Positions 34,124-42,470 of a stretch of 42,681 bases of DNA are shown here, piece by piece. The notes under the pieces were generated by a model. It had not been told where the DNA came from, did not search any database, and saw only the letters and a list, made by a program, of their open reading frames with translations. The stretch covers positions 1 to 42,681 of the forward strand of contig NZ_FMAH01000054.1 in assembly GCF_900094545.1 (NCBI RefSeq), in the 5' to 3' direction. The number at the start of each line of letters is the position of its first letter. Positions within the stretch are counted from its first letter, which is position 1. The stretch is from Martinezella miluonensis. GTDB taxonomy: Bacteria > Pseudomonadota > Alphaproteobacteria > Rhizobiales > Rhizobiaceae. The position numbers and the translations under genes were made by a program.

Positions 34124-34999
34124 TCAACCTTTGACAGCGCCCAGGGACAATCCCCGGACGAGATGCTTCTGGACGATGAAGGCGAAAATGACGATCGGCA
34201 CGCAGGCCATGAAACCCGCTGCGCTGATTTCGCCCCAATAGGTGTTGTACTGTGTCACGCGCCCGGCGATGCCGATCGGCAGTGTTTGTGACTGCTCGGT
34301 GAGCGTGATGATGAGGGACAACAGAAATTCGTTCCACGAGATGATCAGGCAGAAGATGGCGGTGGCCGCAAGCCCGGGCCGGGCAAGGGGTAACGCCACA
34401 TGCAGGAATGCGCCCCACCGCGTGTCGCCGTCGACGATCGCTGCTTCCTCCAATTCGACCGGAAGATCCTGGAAATAGCTCTTCATCATCCACGTCGCGA
34501 AGGGCAGATTGAAGGCGGTGTAGGCGACAATGAGAGCCGACTTCGTGTTGAGCATGTGGAAATAGTTGAAGAACAGGTAGAGCGGAATGATGCTGACGAT
34601 GGGCGGCATCATGCGCGTCGACAGGATCCAGAACGAAATCTGCTTCCGCCACTGCCACGGGTAACTGAACCGTGCCAAGGCATAACCAGCCATGGTGCCG
34701 AAGGTCACGGAAACGACGGTCGTTCCCACGGCGACGAGAAAGCTGTTCAACGCGTAGCGCAGGAACGGACGCTGGATGAACGCTTCGTCGTAGTGTTTCA
34801 GCGTCGGGTTTCGGGGTAGCCACTCCGGCGGCACGGCGAAAATGTCGATATCAAACTTGAATGAGTTCGACGCGATCCAATAGACGGGAAAAAGCGTGAC
34901 GACCAGCGCGACAAAGATCGTCAGATAGGCCGACAGGCGGATGAGCACCTCTCTGGTACGGCTGCGCGCATGTATGGTTTTTTCCAGCGTCATGGTCAT
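34124..34999 (-). CDS. Sugar ABC importer permease (MalG type)
   Basis: A 291-residue inner-membrane protein with six predicted helices. The EAA loop that contacts the ATPase is clear (VELEEAAIVDGDTRWGAFLH, then VALPLARPGL). The N-terminal segment AYLTIFVALVVTLFPVYWIA and the C-terminal basic tail are typical of MalG-type CUT1 permeases. The ATG at 34999 overlaps the stop of the MalF-type gene (ATGA) and the gene ends five bases before the ATPase start. Confidence 0.92.
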   Translation of the reverse strand: MTMTLEKTIHARSRTREVLIRLSAYLTIFVALVVTLFPVYWIASNSFKFDIDIFAVPPEWLPRNPTLKHYDEAFIQRPFLRYALNSFLVAVGTTVVSVTFGTMAGYALARFSYPWQWRKQISFWILSTRMMPPIVSIIPLYLFFNYFHMLNTKSALIVAYTAFNLPFATWMMKSYFQDLPVELEEAAIVDGDTRWGAFLHVALPLARPGLAATAIFCLIISWNEFLLSLIITLTEQSQTLPIGIAGRVTQYNTYWGEISAAGFMACVPIVIFAFIVQKHLVRGLSLGAVKG

Positions 35000-35919
35000 T
35001 CCGCCAGCCGCATGCGTTTCATGAACCAAGTGCTCAGAATGATCGTCACAAACAGCACGAAAAGCGACATCGCCGCCGCGTAGCCTGGATCGGCGAAGCG
35101 GTAGGCGACCTGATAGATATAAAGGCTCAAAACCTTGGTCCGGTCAGCCGGGCCACCTCCCGTCAGGATGAAGACCAGATCGAAAAGACGCAACGCATCC
35201 ATGACACGCAGGAGCAAGGCAATAGCGATCACCGGCTTAAGGAAGGGCAGCGTCAGGTCCCAGAACTGCTGCCAGGACGAGGCGCCGTCGAGTGCGGCGG
35301 CTTCGTAGGGTTCGACCGGCAGGCTGGCCAGCCCGGCCAACATCAGAAGGAATATGAACGGTGTCCACTGCCAGACATCGGCGACGATGATCGAGAACAT
35401 CGCGAGGTTCACGTCGCCGGCCCATGCCTGCAATGGTAGGCCAAGGCGGAACATGATTTCGTTCAGGACACCGAACTGCGGCTCGTAGATGAGCTTCCAT
35501 GTGATCGCGACTGCGATCGGCGGCAGCATCATGGGGATCATCAGGACAGTCTTCAGAAAGGTCAGCCGGCGGATGAATTTATCGAGCAGTAGCGCCAGGC
35601 CGAGACCAAGGAGGAATTCGGTCACCACCGCCGCGACTGTGAATACGATGGTGTTCCGGAGCGCGACGTGAAATTGCGCGTCGGAAAGAAGCCGCAAGAA
35701 ATTGCCGGCGCCGACGAACTCCCAGGGCAGATCCGGATTCGGGCTGATTTTGTGAACCGCTGCATAGAACATATAGACGCTGGGAAAGATCGTCAGGCCC
35801 AGCAGTATGAGGACCGTCGGCGCAAGCATGAGAAAGCGCAGGTGACGTTCCGCCCATCGCTCCAGACCGCCACCCATCTGGAGCTGCGCGGTCAAGATGC
35901 TGCTTTCGACCTTCAACAT
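34996..35919 (-). CDS. Sugar ABC importer permease (MalF type)
   Basis: A 307-residue permease with six helices and the EAA loop VEPYEAAALDGASSWQQFWD followed by LTLPFLKP. It lacks the large periplasmic insertion of enterobacterial MalF, as usual for rhizobial importers. The ATG at 35919 has a GGGAGAG site. It is separated from the binding-protein gene by about 125 bases that contain a possible stem (CCGCGAC at 35994 with GTCGCGG at 36029), an arrangement often used to keep binding-protein mRNA more abundant. Confidence 0.92.
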   Translation of the reverse strand: MLKVESSILTAQLQMGGGLERWAERHLRFLMLAPTVLILLGLTIFPSVYMFYAAVHKISPNPDLPWEFVGAGNFLRLLSDAQFHVALRNTIVFTVAAVVTEFLLGLGLALLLDKFIRRLTFLKTVLMIPMMLPPIAVAITWKLIYEPQFGVLNEIMFRLGLPLQAWAGDVNLAMFSIIVADVWQWTPFIFLLMLAGLASLPVEPYEAAALDGASSWQQFWDLTLPFLKPVIAIALLLRVMDALRLFDLVFILTGGGPADRTKVLSLYIYQVAYRFADPGYAAAMSLFVLFVTIILSTWFMKRMRLAE

Positions 35920-36043
35920 TGATCTCTCCCGCAAAGCCTGCCCCGGATCGCCTTAACTGTCGGTTTCACGGTCGCCGAAGGCCATTGTCAGCTCCGCGAC
36001 AAGAACGGCGTCCGAAAACCCCGCTCGTGTCGCGGCACATTGC

Positions 36044-37303
36044 TTATTTAAGGCCCGTAATCTGTTCAACCGCCGCCTGCGCGTTCTTCAGGGCCTCTTC
36101 CGGTGTGATCGTGCCCGCTACCGCCTTGGAAAGCTCGATGCCGAAGGCATTCTCGATCTCTGGCCACTTCGGGTGACGCGGACGGGGAGTCGAGGCTTGG
36201 ATCGCCGTCATCAACACCGGATAGTGCCGGAACTTCTGTTGCGAGGTCAGTTCCGGATCGGTGAAGACCGAGGTCCGTACAGGTGGATTGCCGCGCTTGG
36301 CGGAAATCTTCATTTGCTCCTGAGAGGTCGCCCAGATCATGAAGTCGAAGGCTTCCTGCTTGTTTTTGGAAGCCGACATGATGCCCATGGTCCAGTGACC
36401 GATTTCCGAGCTTCCCGGTTTTGTTCCAGCGGGAATGGGGCTATAGGAAATCTTGCCGACCATCTTCGACTGGCTCGGATCTTCGAAGGTCGCAACCCAG
36501 TTCGGCCAGTTGATCGATGAAGCGGCCGTGCCGGCGGCAAGCGCTGTGCCAACCTCGTTGGCGTTATAGCTCTCAACCCCCTTCGGTGAGATATCACGGA
36601 GCGCCATAAACGTCTTCATGGCGGCGGCTCCTTCGGGTGTGTCGATCGTCACCTTGGTCCGGTCGGCGTTGAACATATCCGCGCCATAGGACCAGAAGAT
36701 CGGCATGAAATCGGCAACCACCGGGTTGCCCTGACCTCCGCGGAAGACGTAGCCGTAATAACGGCCGCCGCCGCTTTTGGTCAGCGTCTTGCCCGCCTTC
36801 AGCACGTCATCCCAGGTCTTTGGGGCGTCGACGCCGGCTTGCTTGAACTTGGCAGCGTCATAGAAGAACATCTGCGCATTTCCCACATAGGGCAGGCACA
36901 CATAAGGTCCCGTATTGTAGGGGTTGCGGCAGACCGCTAGCGACTTCGAAAGGAAATCACTGTCCGGTCCCGCCATTCCGGCCTTCTTGAAGAAAGCCGT
37001 GAGATCCTCCAGATGTCCGTTCTCGGCGAAAAACGGAATCCACGGATCGTCCATTAGGATGATATCGAAGACGCCGGACTTGGTGGCGCCGGCATTGGCG
37101 CCCTGTTCGAACACATTGGCATAAGGCGCCTGGACGGCCTCCACCTTCGTGCCTTTCATCTTCGCGTAGTCGTTGGCAGCGGCCCTAAGACCGTCGCCCT
37201 CGCTGCCTGATGGCACGAGGATCGTAATGTCAGCCCATGCTACTCCGTTGATCGCGAGTGCGGACGCCGCAATAGCCAAGGTGAGAAACAATTTGCGAAG
37301 CAT
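36044..37303 (-). CDS. Periplasmic sugar-binding protein (family 1)
   Basis: A 419-residue extracellular solute-binding protein. The signal peptide is LFLTLAIAASALAINGVAWA. The mature protein starts DITILVPSGSEGDGLRAAAN and has the family's aspartate/tryptophan ligand region (FDIILMDDPWIPFFAENGHL), a likely disulfide (C-RNPYNTGPYV-C) and C-terminal helices with RPRHPKWPEIENAFG. The ATG at 37303 follows a GGGAGGTG ribosome site. It is the first gene of the minus-strand importer operon. The sugar cannot be named from sequence; no catabolic enzyme or LacI-type regulator accompanies it here. Confidence 0.92.
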   Translation of the reverse strand: MLRKLFLTLAIAASALAINGVAWADITILVPSGSEGDGLRAAANDYAKMKGTKVEAVQAPYANVFEQGANAGATKSGVFDIILMDDPWIPFFAENGHLEDLTAFFKKAGMAGPDSDFLSKSLAVCRNPYNTGPYVCLPYVGNAQMFFYDAAKFKQAGVDAPKTWDDVLKAGKTLTKSGGGRYYGYVFRGGQGNPVVADFMPIFWSYGADMFNADRTKVTIDTPEGAAAMKTFMALRDISPKGVESYNANEVGTALAAGTAASSINWPNWVATFEDPSQSKMVGKISYSPIPAGTKPGSSEIGHWTMGIMSASKNKQEAFDFMIWATSQEQMKISAKRGNPPVRTSVFTDPELTSQQKFRHYPVLMTAIQASTPRPRHPKWPEIENAFGIELSKAVAGTITPEEALKNAQAAVEQITGLK

Positions 37304-37637
37304 TGTACACCTCCCATTCCGAGCAGTTATCCAGAGGCCTTCTTCGGGGGGCCTCACCCTTTCCGGCATGGCGGAAACGCTGCCTCGACACCCATGCGAA
37401 CCACTCTGCGACAAGTCGAAACGTCGACCGGCATCTCCTCCTCGAGCCGGCCGCCAATTTTATCACATCAGGAGCTTTATTTAGAGAGATTATATTAGCA
37501 TTTTCGGAATTTCATCCTGGTAATCACGGAAGTTCATGAGCCAGGTTTTTGCCTTCGTGGTGCTTGGTTGCGTCATCGCCCTGCTGCAAACTCATGATGC
37601 CAGCGAGCGCCGTTTTGACTCTTGGGGGATTCCAATT
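37304..37637. other. Promoter region of the sugar operon and IS junction
   Basis: This stretch must hold the promoter of the binding-protein gene; no confident -35/-10 pair was found. A 38-residue plus-strand frame at 37536-37652 (MSQVFAFVVLGCVIALLQTH, then DASERRFDSWGIPILRRI) starts with a hydrophobic helix and could be the beginning of a gene cut by the ISL3 remnant, but this is weak. Confidence 0.3.
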
Positions 37638-38876
37638 CTACGACGAATCTGAATCTGTCGCTTTGCATTTAATCGGGGTCTGCCTCACTTTGTGTGGAGA
37701 TCGGCCAATTTGATTGGCATCATCCGCGCTCTGAGAAGCTCTGGTCCCGCTCTGCCGTACATTGCGCTTAATCGTCTTCAGTCGGTTTATTTGACCTTCC
37801 GCCTGACCATTGCTCCAGGGCAGGTCGATGGCGTTATAGACTGCGTCGATATCCCGGCGAAGAACGCGGGCAAAGCGGGTTAGAAAAACGAGGCCAGAAT
37901 GAATGGCATCATCGATCCATTCTTGCAGTTTCGCCGACGTTCGGCCATGAAATATTCCACGAAATCGCATGGAGAAGCTGCGCAAAACAGCAAACGTCTG
38001 TGATCCCTGCTTGAGGGCATCCACTTTCCGTGCTTGATTGATGGTCAGCGCGCCGCGCGGCTTGATGCAAAGAGTAGCGGCGACAACCGGTGAGATCAAA
38101 TGACCGGTTTGCGGATCACGTACAGGCGCATTGTCATATGTTCTGTTGGCGAACCCAATCAGAGCCGGCGCCGTATCACCCTTATCCTCATCCGTTTCCG
38201 GTCTCTCGGCGCGGCGCCATGTTGCCAGGAGGCGTTCAAGATTGGAAAAGCTGCCGGTGTATCCGCGGTGCTTTATGTCATGAAACAAATGCCGCCCGCG
38301 GCGGTTGCCGTCCTTCCAACACTGGGTGAGAAAGGCTTCGAAGTATAGAGGAGATGTCGGCTGTAGCGCGCGCCTGCGTCGGTCGGGTGGGGTTTCGAAC
38401 GTCAGCCACTTCGCGATGCTTCGTCGGCCATATCCTGTGCGACGCGCAATATCCGAGCAGGTCAGCCCTTCTTTGCTCAAGGTGTGTACCGTCTCGAACA
38501 CATCCCGCCGAGACTGCCGATGTGCCCGGCGAAGCTGATTGCGCCAAGGCGTTTCAGTGGCCCCCTCATGCAAAGCTCGATCGTGATGATCAATCTCGAT
38601 GTCCGTGTCGGGCAGCAGTGCCCCGCCTGTAGCTCTGCCGGAGAGGCTCATCTCATCCTCGATTGCGAGCCGCAAATTTTGGATGAGATGAAAGCGGTCC
38701 GCCACCTGAGACGCTTGCGGGGCACCTTCACGAGCGGCCTGCGCGTAAAGCCCGCATCGATCTCGGCTGACGACCTCAATAGAGGGATGCCGCTTCAACA
38801 ATCGTGCAACGCTTGCCACGCTCCGGTCTTCGAGAATGAACGCCTTCTGTGCGTCCGAAAACTGCGATGCCTTCAT
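37638..38876 (-). pseudogene. ISL3 transposase body fused to the start of an IS3-type orfA
   Basis: The frame is open for 412 codons, but its parts have two origins. Residues 1-15 (MKASQFSDAQKAFIL) are the start of an IS3-family OrfA. From about residue 16 (EDRSVASVARLLKRHPSIEV, then VSRDRCGLYA) it is an ISL3 transposase that has lost its zinc-binding N-terminus. The ISL3 part runs to PWSNGQAEGQINRLKTIKR and then leaves frame: the next frame reads MYGRAGPELLRARMMPIKLA, the normal ISL3 end, so a short deletion near 37765 shifted it. Loss of the N-terminus and the shifted end make it inactive. Confidence 0.85.
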
Positions 38877-38938
38877 CGTCTTCCGTTCCTTTCCCAGCCA
38901 GGAAAATGCACCGGAAAACTCTAACCAAAATTGGTCCA
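38831..38938 (-). mobile_element. End of an IS3-type element (inverted repeat plus orfA start)
   Basis: Reading the minus strand from 38938, a TGGACCAATTTTGG end of the kind found at IS3-family termini is followed by a leader and then orfA codons 1-15. The element stops at the junction with ISL3 sequence at about 38831. It is therefore a terminal scrap of about 108 bases. Confidence 0.55.
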
Positions 38939-38973
38939 GTTTGAAGGGTTCAGATCAATTAAAGGACGGACGA

Positions 38974-39240
38974 ATGAAGAAGCAGAGATTTACGGAAGAG
39001 CAAATTATTGCGGTGTTGAAGGAGCAAGAGGCTGGCGCAAAGGTGTCCGACCTCTGCCGCAAGTACGGGATTTCGGACGCGACATTTTATAATTGGAAAG
39101 CCAAATACGGCGGCATGGAGGTGTCCGAGGCGAAGCGGCTGAAGGCACTTGAGGACGAGAACGCGAGGCTGAAGAAACTGCTCGCGGAACAGATGCTTGA
39201 TGCTGCTGCACTCCGCGAGCTTCTATCAAAAAAATGGTAG
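38974..39240 (+). CDS. IS3-family OrfA (IS407-like group)
   Basis: An 88-residue protein with the helix-turn-helix MKKQRFTEEQIIAVLKEQEA, then KYGISDATFYNWKAKYGG and a leucine-zipper tail (ALEDENARLKKLLAEQMLDA). It has the full family length. Its last codons cover a run of seven A residues (39228-39234), placed where a -1 ribosomal frameshift would join OrfA to OrfB, whose frame is indeed -1. The OrfB part is truncated, so the element cannot transpose by itself. Confidence 0.88.
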   Translation: MKKQRFTEEQIIAVLKEQEAGAKVSDLCRKYGISDATFYNWKAKYGGMEVSEAKRLKALEDENARLKKLLAEQMLDAAALRELLSKKW

Positions 39241-39551
39241 GGCCCGCCGCCAAGCGTGAAGCCGTCACGCATCTGAAGGCCGTCATGGGGCTTTCGGAGC
39301 GGCGGGCCTGCCAGGTCATATTCGCTGACCGCAAGACGATCCGCTATCGGTCCAGTCGACCGCCGGAAGTAGAATTGCGAGGGAAGCTGCGCGACCTCGC
39401 CAATGAGCGGCGGCGCTTCGGATATCGGCGACTATTCGTCCTGCTTCGTCGGGATGGAGAAGCGTCCGGGGTCAATCGCATCTACCGGCTCTATCGCGAG
39501 GAAGGGCTTTCCGTTCGAAAGCGGAAAGCACGGCGACGCGCTGTCGGCACA
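39234..39551 (+). pseudogene. IS3-family OrfB, truncated
   Basis: From ATG 39234 the frame reads AAKREAVTHLKAVMGLSERR with ACQVIFADRKTIRY and RFGYRRLFVLLRRDG, which is the N-terminal region of IS407-group transposases. After KRKARRRAVGT (about 39551) the homology ends, and all catalytic D, D and E segments are missing. The open frame to 39620 beyond this point is unrelated sequence. Confidence 0.85.
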
Positions 39552-39603
39552 CCCGCGGCCCTCAGCATCATGGAACTCGCCATCGGCAGTGAATGCCAAT
39601 TGT

Positions 39604-39834
39604 TCAAACGTCATGCGTGAAACGGATCCCCGGCCCGCCGTGTTCGTCTGCGGGAATGAACGTGATTCCACCGTCCTCCAGAGCCCGTTTAATTCGATCG
39701 ATTGTTGCGGGCCGAAGCTCCTCACCTTTCTCGAAACGAACAATCGTTTGAGTTGAAGCACCGGCGATTTCGGCCAGTTCGCGTACGCTCCATCCAAGGG
39801 CTACCCGCGCCGAACGGCATTGAACACCATTCAT
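39604..39834 (-). CDS. Small XRE-type HTH regulator
   Basis: A 76-residue protein consisting of a helix-turn-helix (SARVALGWSVRELAEIAGAS, then TQTIVRFEKG) and the C-terminal GGPGIRF motif. It belongs to the same short regulator family as 957-1271 but is not close in sequence. The start at 39834 (MNGVQCRSAR) is chosen because the upstream extension to 39927 shows no family-like sequence. The gene faces the hypothetical gene at 39967 across about 130 bases and could control it. The truncated IS3 element abuts its 3' end. Confidence 0.75.
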   Translation of the reverse strand: MNGVQCRSARVALGWSVRELAEIAGASTQTIVRFEKGEELRPATIDRIKRALEDGGITFIPADEHGGPGIRFTHDV

Positions 39835-39966
39835 TTCACAACACTGTATTGAATTTTGTTGCGCATGGAGAAATTGCCCTGTATGTTGCAATCTGCAGAC
39901 GATCACGCTGAGTGCTGGAACACTCAACGTGATCTAACCACAACCAAGCTATCAGGAGCTCGGATC

Positions 39967-40779
39967 ATGGCTGATTCTGAGAATAGCAGAACTTTGCCTG
40001 CAAATACCCGCCTAAACATTCTTTCGTACACGACAGATTTTCTGGCGCGCGTGCAGGATCGCGACGGCAGTGGCGCCGATGCCGATCCGGCCCTGGCAAA
40101 ATGGCTGGAATGGCACGAAGCCCACCGCGAGTTCGAACTGAGCTGCCGTCTGCAACAGCATCTCGAGACCCAGTTGGTCGAGGCTGTGGGCTTCCCGATG
40201 GTTAAGATTGAGGTCCCCGGCACGCTTGAACCGGTCGTCATCCAAAACGAAGCGGACATCGAATATTGGCTAGAAGGTCCGGACAACGAGGAGGCCCGCG
40301 ATAGGGCCAAGGAGAAGCTATCGGTACAACTCCGTCGTTGGAGCGCCGCAGACCAGGTCATGGGGTACACAAGAGCCCGGGAAGCCGAGCGCGTGGCCGC
40401 CGATCGTGAGCTCGCCTTGGCGGCAGAATTATGGGATATGCCCGCGCAGTCCATCGAAGGGATGATCGCCAAGCTGCAGGCTGTTCTGACACTCGGAATA
40501 GCATCGCCTGAATGTGACGAATTTCCCTGGCCAGCGCTGCGTTCGGTGATGAACGATCTCATTGAGATGGTCAAATCGCTGTCTGAGCTCGCGACCTCGG
40601 ACAAAGCACAAACTCCAATTTTTCCAGGTGGCGGCTTTACGAGCTCGTCAACGGTGACCTCAAGTGCCGCTGCGATCTTCGGCCAACTGAAGCGTAGCGA
40701 CTTTAGAGCGTTTCCGCCTTTTTCTGAATCGGTTCGGATTGAACTAAGCCGCAATTGCCGCGGTAGCGGCTTAGTTTAA
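39967..40779 (+). CDS. Hypothetical protein with helical domains
   Basis: A 270-residue soluble protein from ATG 39967 (AGGAG ribosome site). Residues 20-60 are rich in Trp, Glu and His (ALAKWLEWHEAHREFELSCR). The middle is helical and charged (NEEARDRAKEKLSVQLRRWS), and a Ser/Thr-rich linker (FTSSSTVTSSAA) follows. No family is recognised. The last 25 residues and the stop lie inside a large palindromic repeat (40703-40817), so the natural C-terminus was probably altered by insertion of that repeat. Confidence 0.6.
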   Translation: MADSENSRTLPANTRLNILSYTTDFLARVQDRDGSGADADPALAKWLEWHEAHREFELSCRLQQHLETQLVEAVGFPMVKIEVPGTLEPVVIQNEADIEYWLEGPDNEEARDRAKEKLSVQLRRWSAADQVMGYTRAREAERVAADRELALAAELWDMPAQSIEGMIAKLQAVLTLGIASPECDEFPWPALRSVMNDLIEMVKSLSELATSDKAQTPIFPGGGFTSSSTVTSSAAAIFGQLKRSDFRAFPPFSESVRIELSRNCRGSGLV

Positions 40780-40817
40780 TCCTCAATCCGATCCCGCGTT
40801 CAATGGACGCGCTCTAG
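40703..40817. repeat. Large imperfect palindrome, rhizobial mosaic-repeat type
   Basis: The outer arms TAGAGCG (40704) and CGCTCTA (40810) face each other. The central arms AACTAAGCCGC (40742-40752) and GCGGCTTAGTT (40766-40776) pair perfectly around a 13-base loop, with further partial matches (CGGATTGA with TCAATCCG) in between. The whole could form one long RNA or DNA hairpin of about 115 bases. Its layout resembles RIME-type intergenic elements of Rhizobiaceae. It overlaps the end of the 39967 gene and may also terminate transcription from it. Confidence 0.65.
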
Positions 40818-40859
40818 ACCCAGAGCCGATTTACGTTGGAGCCCTTTCCAGAGCGCAGA

Positions 40860-41822
40860 CTAAACAAGATTCACAAGATTCTTCGGTTCGATACGGGGGA
40901 CGGCGAGACCATCAAGCCGAGCAAGCACCGTCTCGGGAATAGCGAGACAAGAAAGAAGTAAGTCTTGCTCGCCAAGGCGCAGCAGCAATTCGTGGAAGCG
41001 CGGTCGCGTTCCACCGGTGGTGGCTTCGCAGAAGGCGTAGCCTGTCAGGCGAGCAAGCGGGACCCAGGTGGTGAGTGAGGAATAATCTGCGTGCCAGCGG
41101 CGACGCGTCGGTCGGTCGCGGCTAATGATAATGAGTTCGTCGGGAGCCGACAGGAGGAGCAGACCCGTTGTCATCCGTCGTCGGCCGTCGCGATCGAGGC
41201 ACCGATACCCAGGCGGCTCGAAATGAACGGCTGCCATCGACATAAGGCTCCTCCGCTGCGTCGCCACGAACATTGCGTGAAAGAAGTGGTCGGTGATGGC
41301 GATGTTAGGTACAGTGGTCGGCAAGCGCGGCATCTGCGCCGGACCTGTACAACGGCTCCTGACGAAATCGGACACGTCCTCGATCAAGCGCTGCGACACG
41401 GCATTGAAGGCCAGTTCGACATCGCTCCCACTCGTCATAAGGAACGACAAAGTTCCGTTTAGAAGGTTGAAACCATTGCGGACGACCGCAACGCCGCGCC
41501 AGGAGCATCGATCGGAGACGATGCGATTCTCGATGAGGCGGTAGATGCTGACGCCGTTCTCGTCGATAGCCACGACAGCGACATAGAGGTCCATCCCGGG
41601 GCGCATTTCGCGGCGGTCGGCATGGACCGGTATCTTCAAGAGAAAGCGGGCGTCGTGATGCTGCGCATAGGCGAAGCGAAAACGCGAGGGCATTTCGCTT
41701 TCCTTTGTGATCTCATAGACCCACGGCCCGAAGGCGTCATACTCCTGTCGATCCTCGAGTGCCGCGCTATGGTACCAATCTGGCGCCTTTTCAGGCGCGG
41801 GTTTGCGAAACAAGCCTAGCAT
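40860..41822 (-). CDS. Hypothetical protein in operon with MarR regulator
   Basis: A 320-residue soluble protein with no signal peptide. Features seen: N-terminal LGLFRKPAPEKAPDWYHSAA, a central region with many arginines and tryptophans (DRPTRRRWHADYSSLTTWVP), and a mixed alpha/beta pattern. I recognise no family. Its start overlaps the end of the MarR gene by 32 bases, so it is cotranscribed and coupled with it. It is thus a candidate target of that regulator's autoregulated promoter. Confidence 0.6.
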   Translation of the reverse strand: MLGLFRKPAPEKAPDWYHSAALEDRQEYDAFGPWVYEITKESEMPSRFRFAYAQHHDARFLLKIPVHADRREMRPGMDLYVAVVAIDENGVSIYRLIENRIVSDRCSWRGVAVVRNGFNLLNGTLSFLMTSGSDVELAFNAVSQRLIEDVSDFVRSRCTGPAQMPRLPTTVPNIAITDHFFHAMFVATQRRSLMSMAAVHFEPPGYRCLDRDGRRRMTTGLLLLSAPDELIIISRDRPTRRRWHADYSSLTTWVPLARLTGYAFCEATTGGTRPRFHELLLRLGEQDLLLSCLAIPETVLARLDGLAVPRIEPKNLVNLV

Positions 41823-42282
41823 CCTTTTCCTCCACCCGCTTGAGATACGCAGAAATCAAGTCGAAGCCTCTCACAGTCGCCGCTATGTCTTCCGGCGTCA
41901 TGTCTGTGAACAGTTGCCGGAACATTCTGAGCCGCTGTTCCTCGAGATGGCGAACGAAGCGTTTTCCCCTGGCGGTGAGCGCCACGCGGTAGCTGCGCTC
42001 GTCGCCGGGAATGTCGAGCCTGGCGATCAGGTCCAACTCCCTCAGGCGCCGAAGCACCGATGTCAGGCTGCCTTTGTTGAGGCTTAGACCGCGGCTAAGG
42101 TCCATCGGCCGCAGCGTGCCGTTGAGATTAAGCGCCATACAGACGACGATTTCGTAATCGGAATAGGCGCGCCCCTCAAATTCGGCGCGGTGCAGGATCG
42201 GATTTATGTGCACCTGGAAATAGCGCATGAAGCCACTGATACTGCGATCGAGAAGATCGGGCGTGCACGCCTCTGTTATCAT
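41791..42282 (-). CDS. MarR-family transcriptional regulator
   Basis: A 163-residue winged-helix regulator. The core reads SDYEIVVCMALNLNGTLRPM, then DLSRGLSLNKGSLTSVLRRL and the wing RLDIPGDERSYRVALTARGK, all typical of MarR. N- and C-terminal helices should form the dimer. It sits directly downstream of a readable promoter overlapped by a perfect 16-base palindrome, which suggests self-repression. The gene is followed, with overlap, by a hypothetical protein of unknown role. Confidence 0.88.
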   Translation of the reverse strand: MITEACTPDLLDRSISGFMRYFQVHINPILHRAEFEGRAYSDYEIVVCMALNLNGTLRPMDLSRGLSLNKGSLTSVLRRLRELDLIARLDIPGDERSYRVALTARGKRFVRHLEEQRLRMFRQLFTDMTPEDIAATVRGFDLISAYLKRVEEKDARLVSQTRA

Positions 42283-42303
42283 TGTTCGACGCCAAATCCG
42301 TAT

Positions 42304-42319
42304 TGTTTGATTTCAAACA
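42304..42319 (-). promoter_or_regulatory. Palindromic operator of the MarR gene
   Basis: TGTTTGATTTCAAACA is a perfect inverted repeat (7-base arms, 2-base centre) located 22 bases before the MarR start. It overlaps the -10 element by one base and covers the expected transcription start. Position and symmetry fit a MarR-type autorepression site. A related half-site, TCAAACC, occurs just upstream of the -10. Confidence 0.65.
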
Positions 42320-42347
42320 GTCTATTTTCAAACCAAAATCCAGTCAA
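42319..42347 (-). promoter_or_regulatory. Sigma70-type promoter of the MarR operon
   Basis: On the minus strand, -35 TTGACT (42347-42342) and -10 TAGACT (42324-42319) are separated by exactly 17 bases. The expected start lies near 42312, inside the palindromic operator, 30 bases before the MarR ATG. Confidence 0.6.
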
Positions 42348-42399
42348 GCCGACTTGGACCTGGCGCCCATTGAGACCCCATGTCCTTGGCCGGCAGGGT

Positions 42400-42470
42400 G
42401 GCTCGTCTCGCATTATGTTCAGAACGAGGGTTAGCTGCAGAGCCAGAGCCTCAAACATAGGAGACGAGCC
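42400..42470 (+). ncRNA. Structured leader of IS110 element, bridge-RNA candidate
   Basis: GGCTCGTCTC (42400-42409) pairs perfectly with GAGACGAGCC (42461-42470), which ends immediately before the transposase start. Inside, TATGTT pairs with AACATA, and GAGG with CCTC, giving a nested interrupted stem with a loop rich in purines. In IS110-group elements the non-coding left end before the transposase encodes the bridge RNA that guides recombination (known for the group). This structure is in the right place, but its 5' boundary and loops are not proven. It may instead be a translational control hairpin. Confidence 0.4.

Noticed and set aside
34119..34823. Upstream extension of the ABC ATPase frame
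   Set aside because: The added 235 residues overlap the MalG-type permease gene in another frame and have no ABC similarity; the family start is at 34118.
39924..40754. Open frame of 276 codons on the minus strand opposite the hypothetical gene at 39967
   Set aside because: Serine-rich shadow composition and no ribosome site; the plus strand has AGGAG before ATG.
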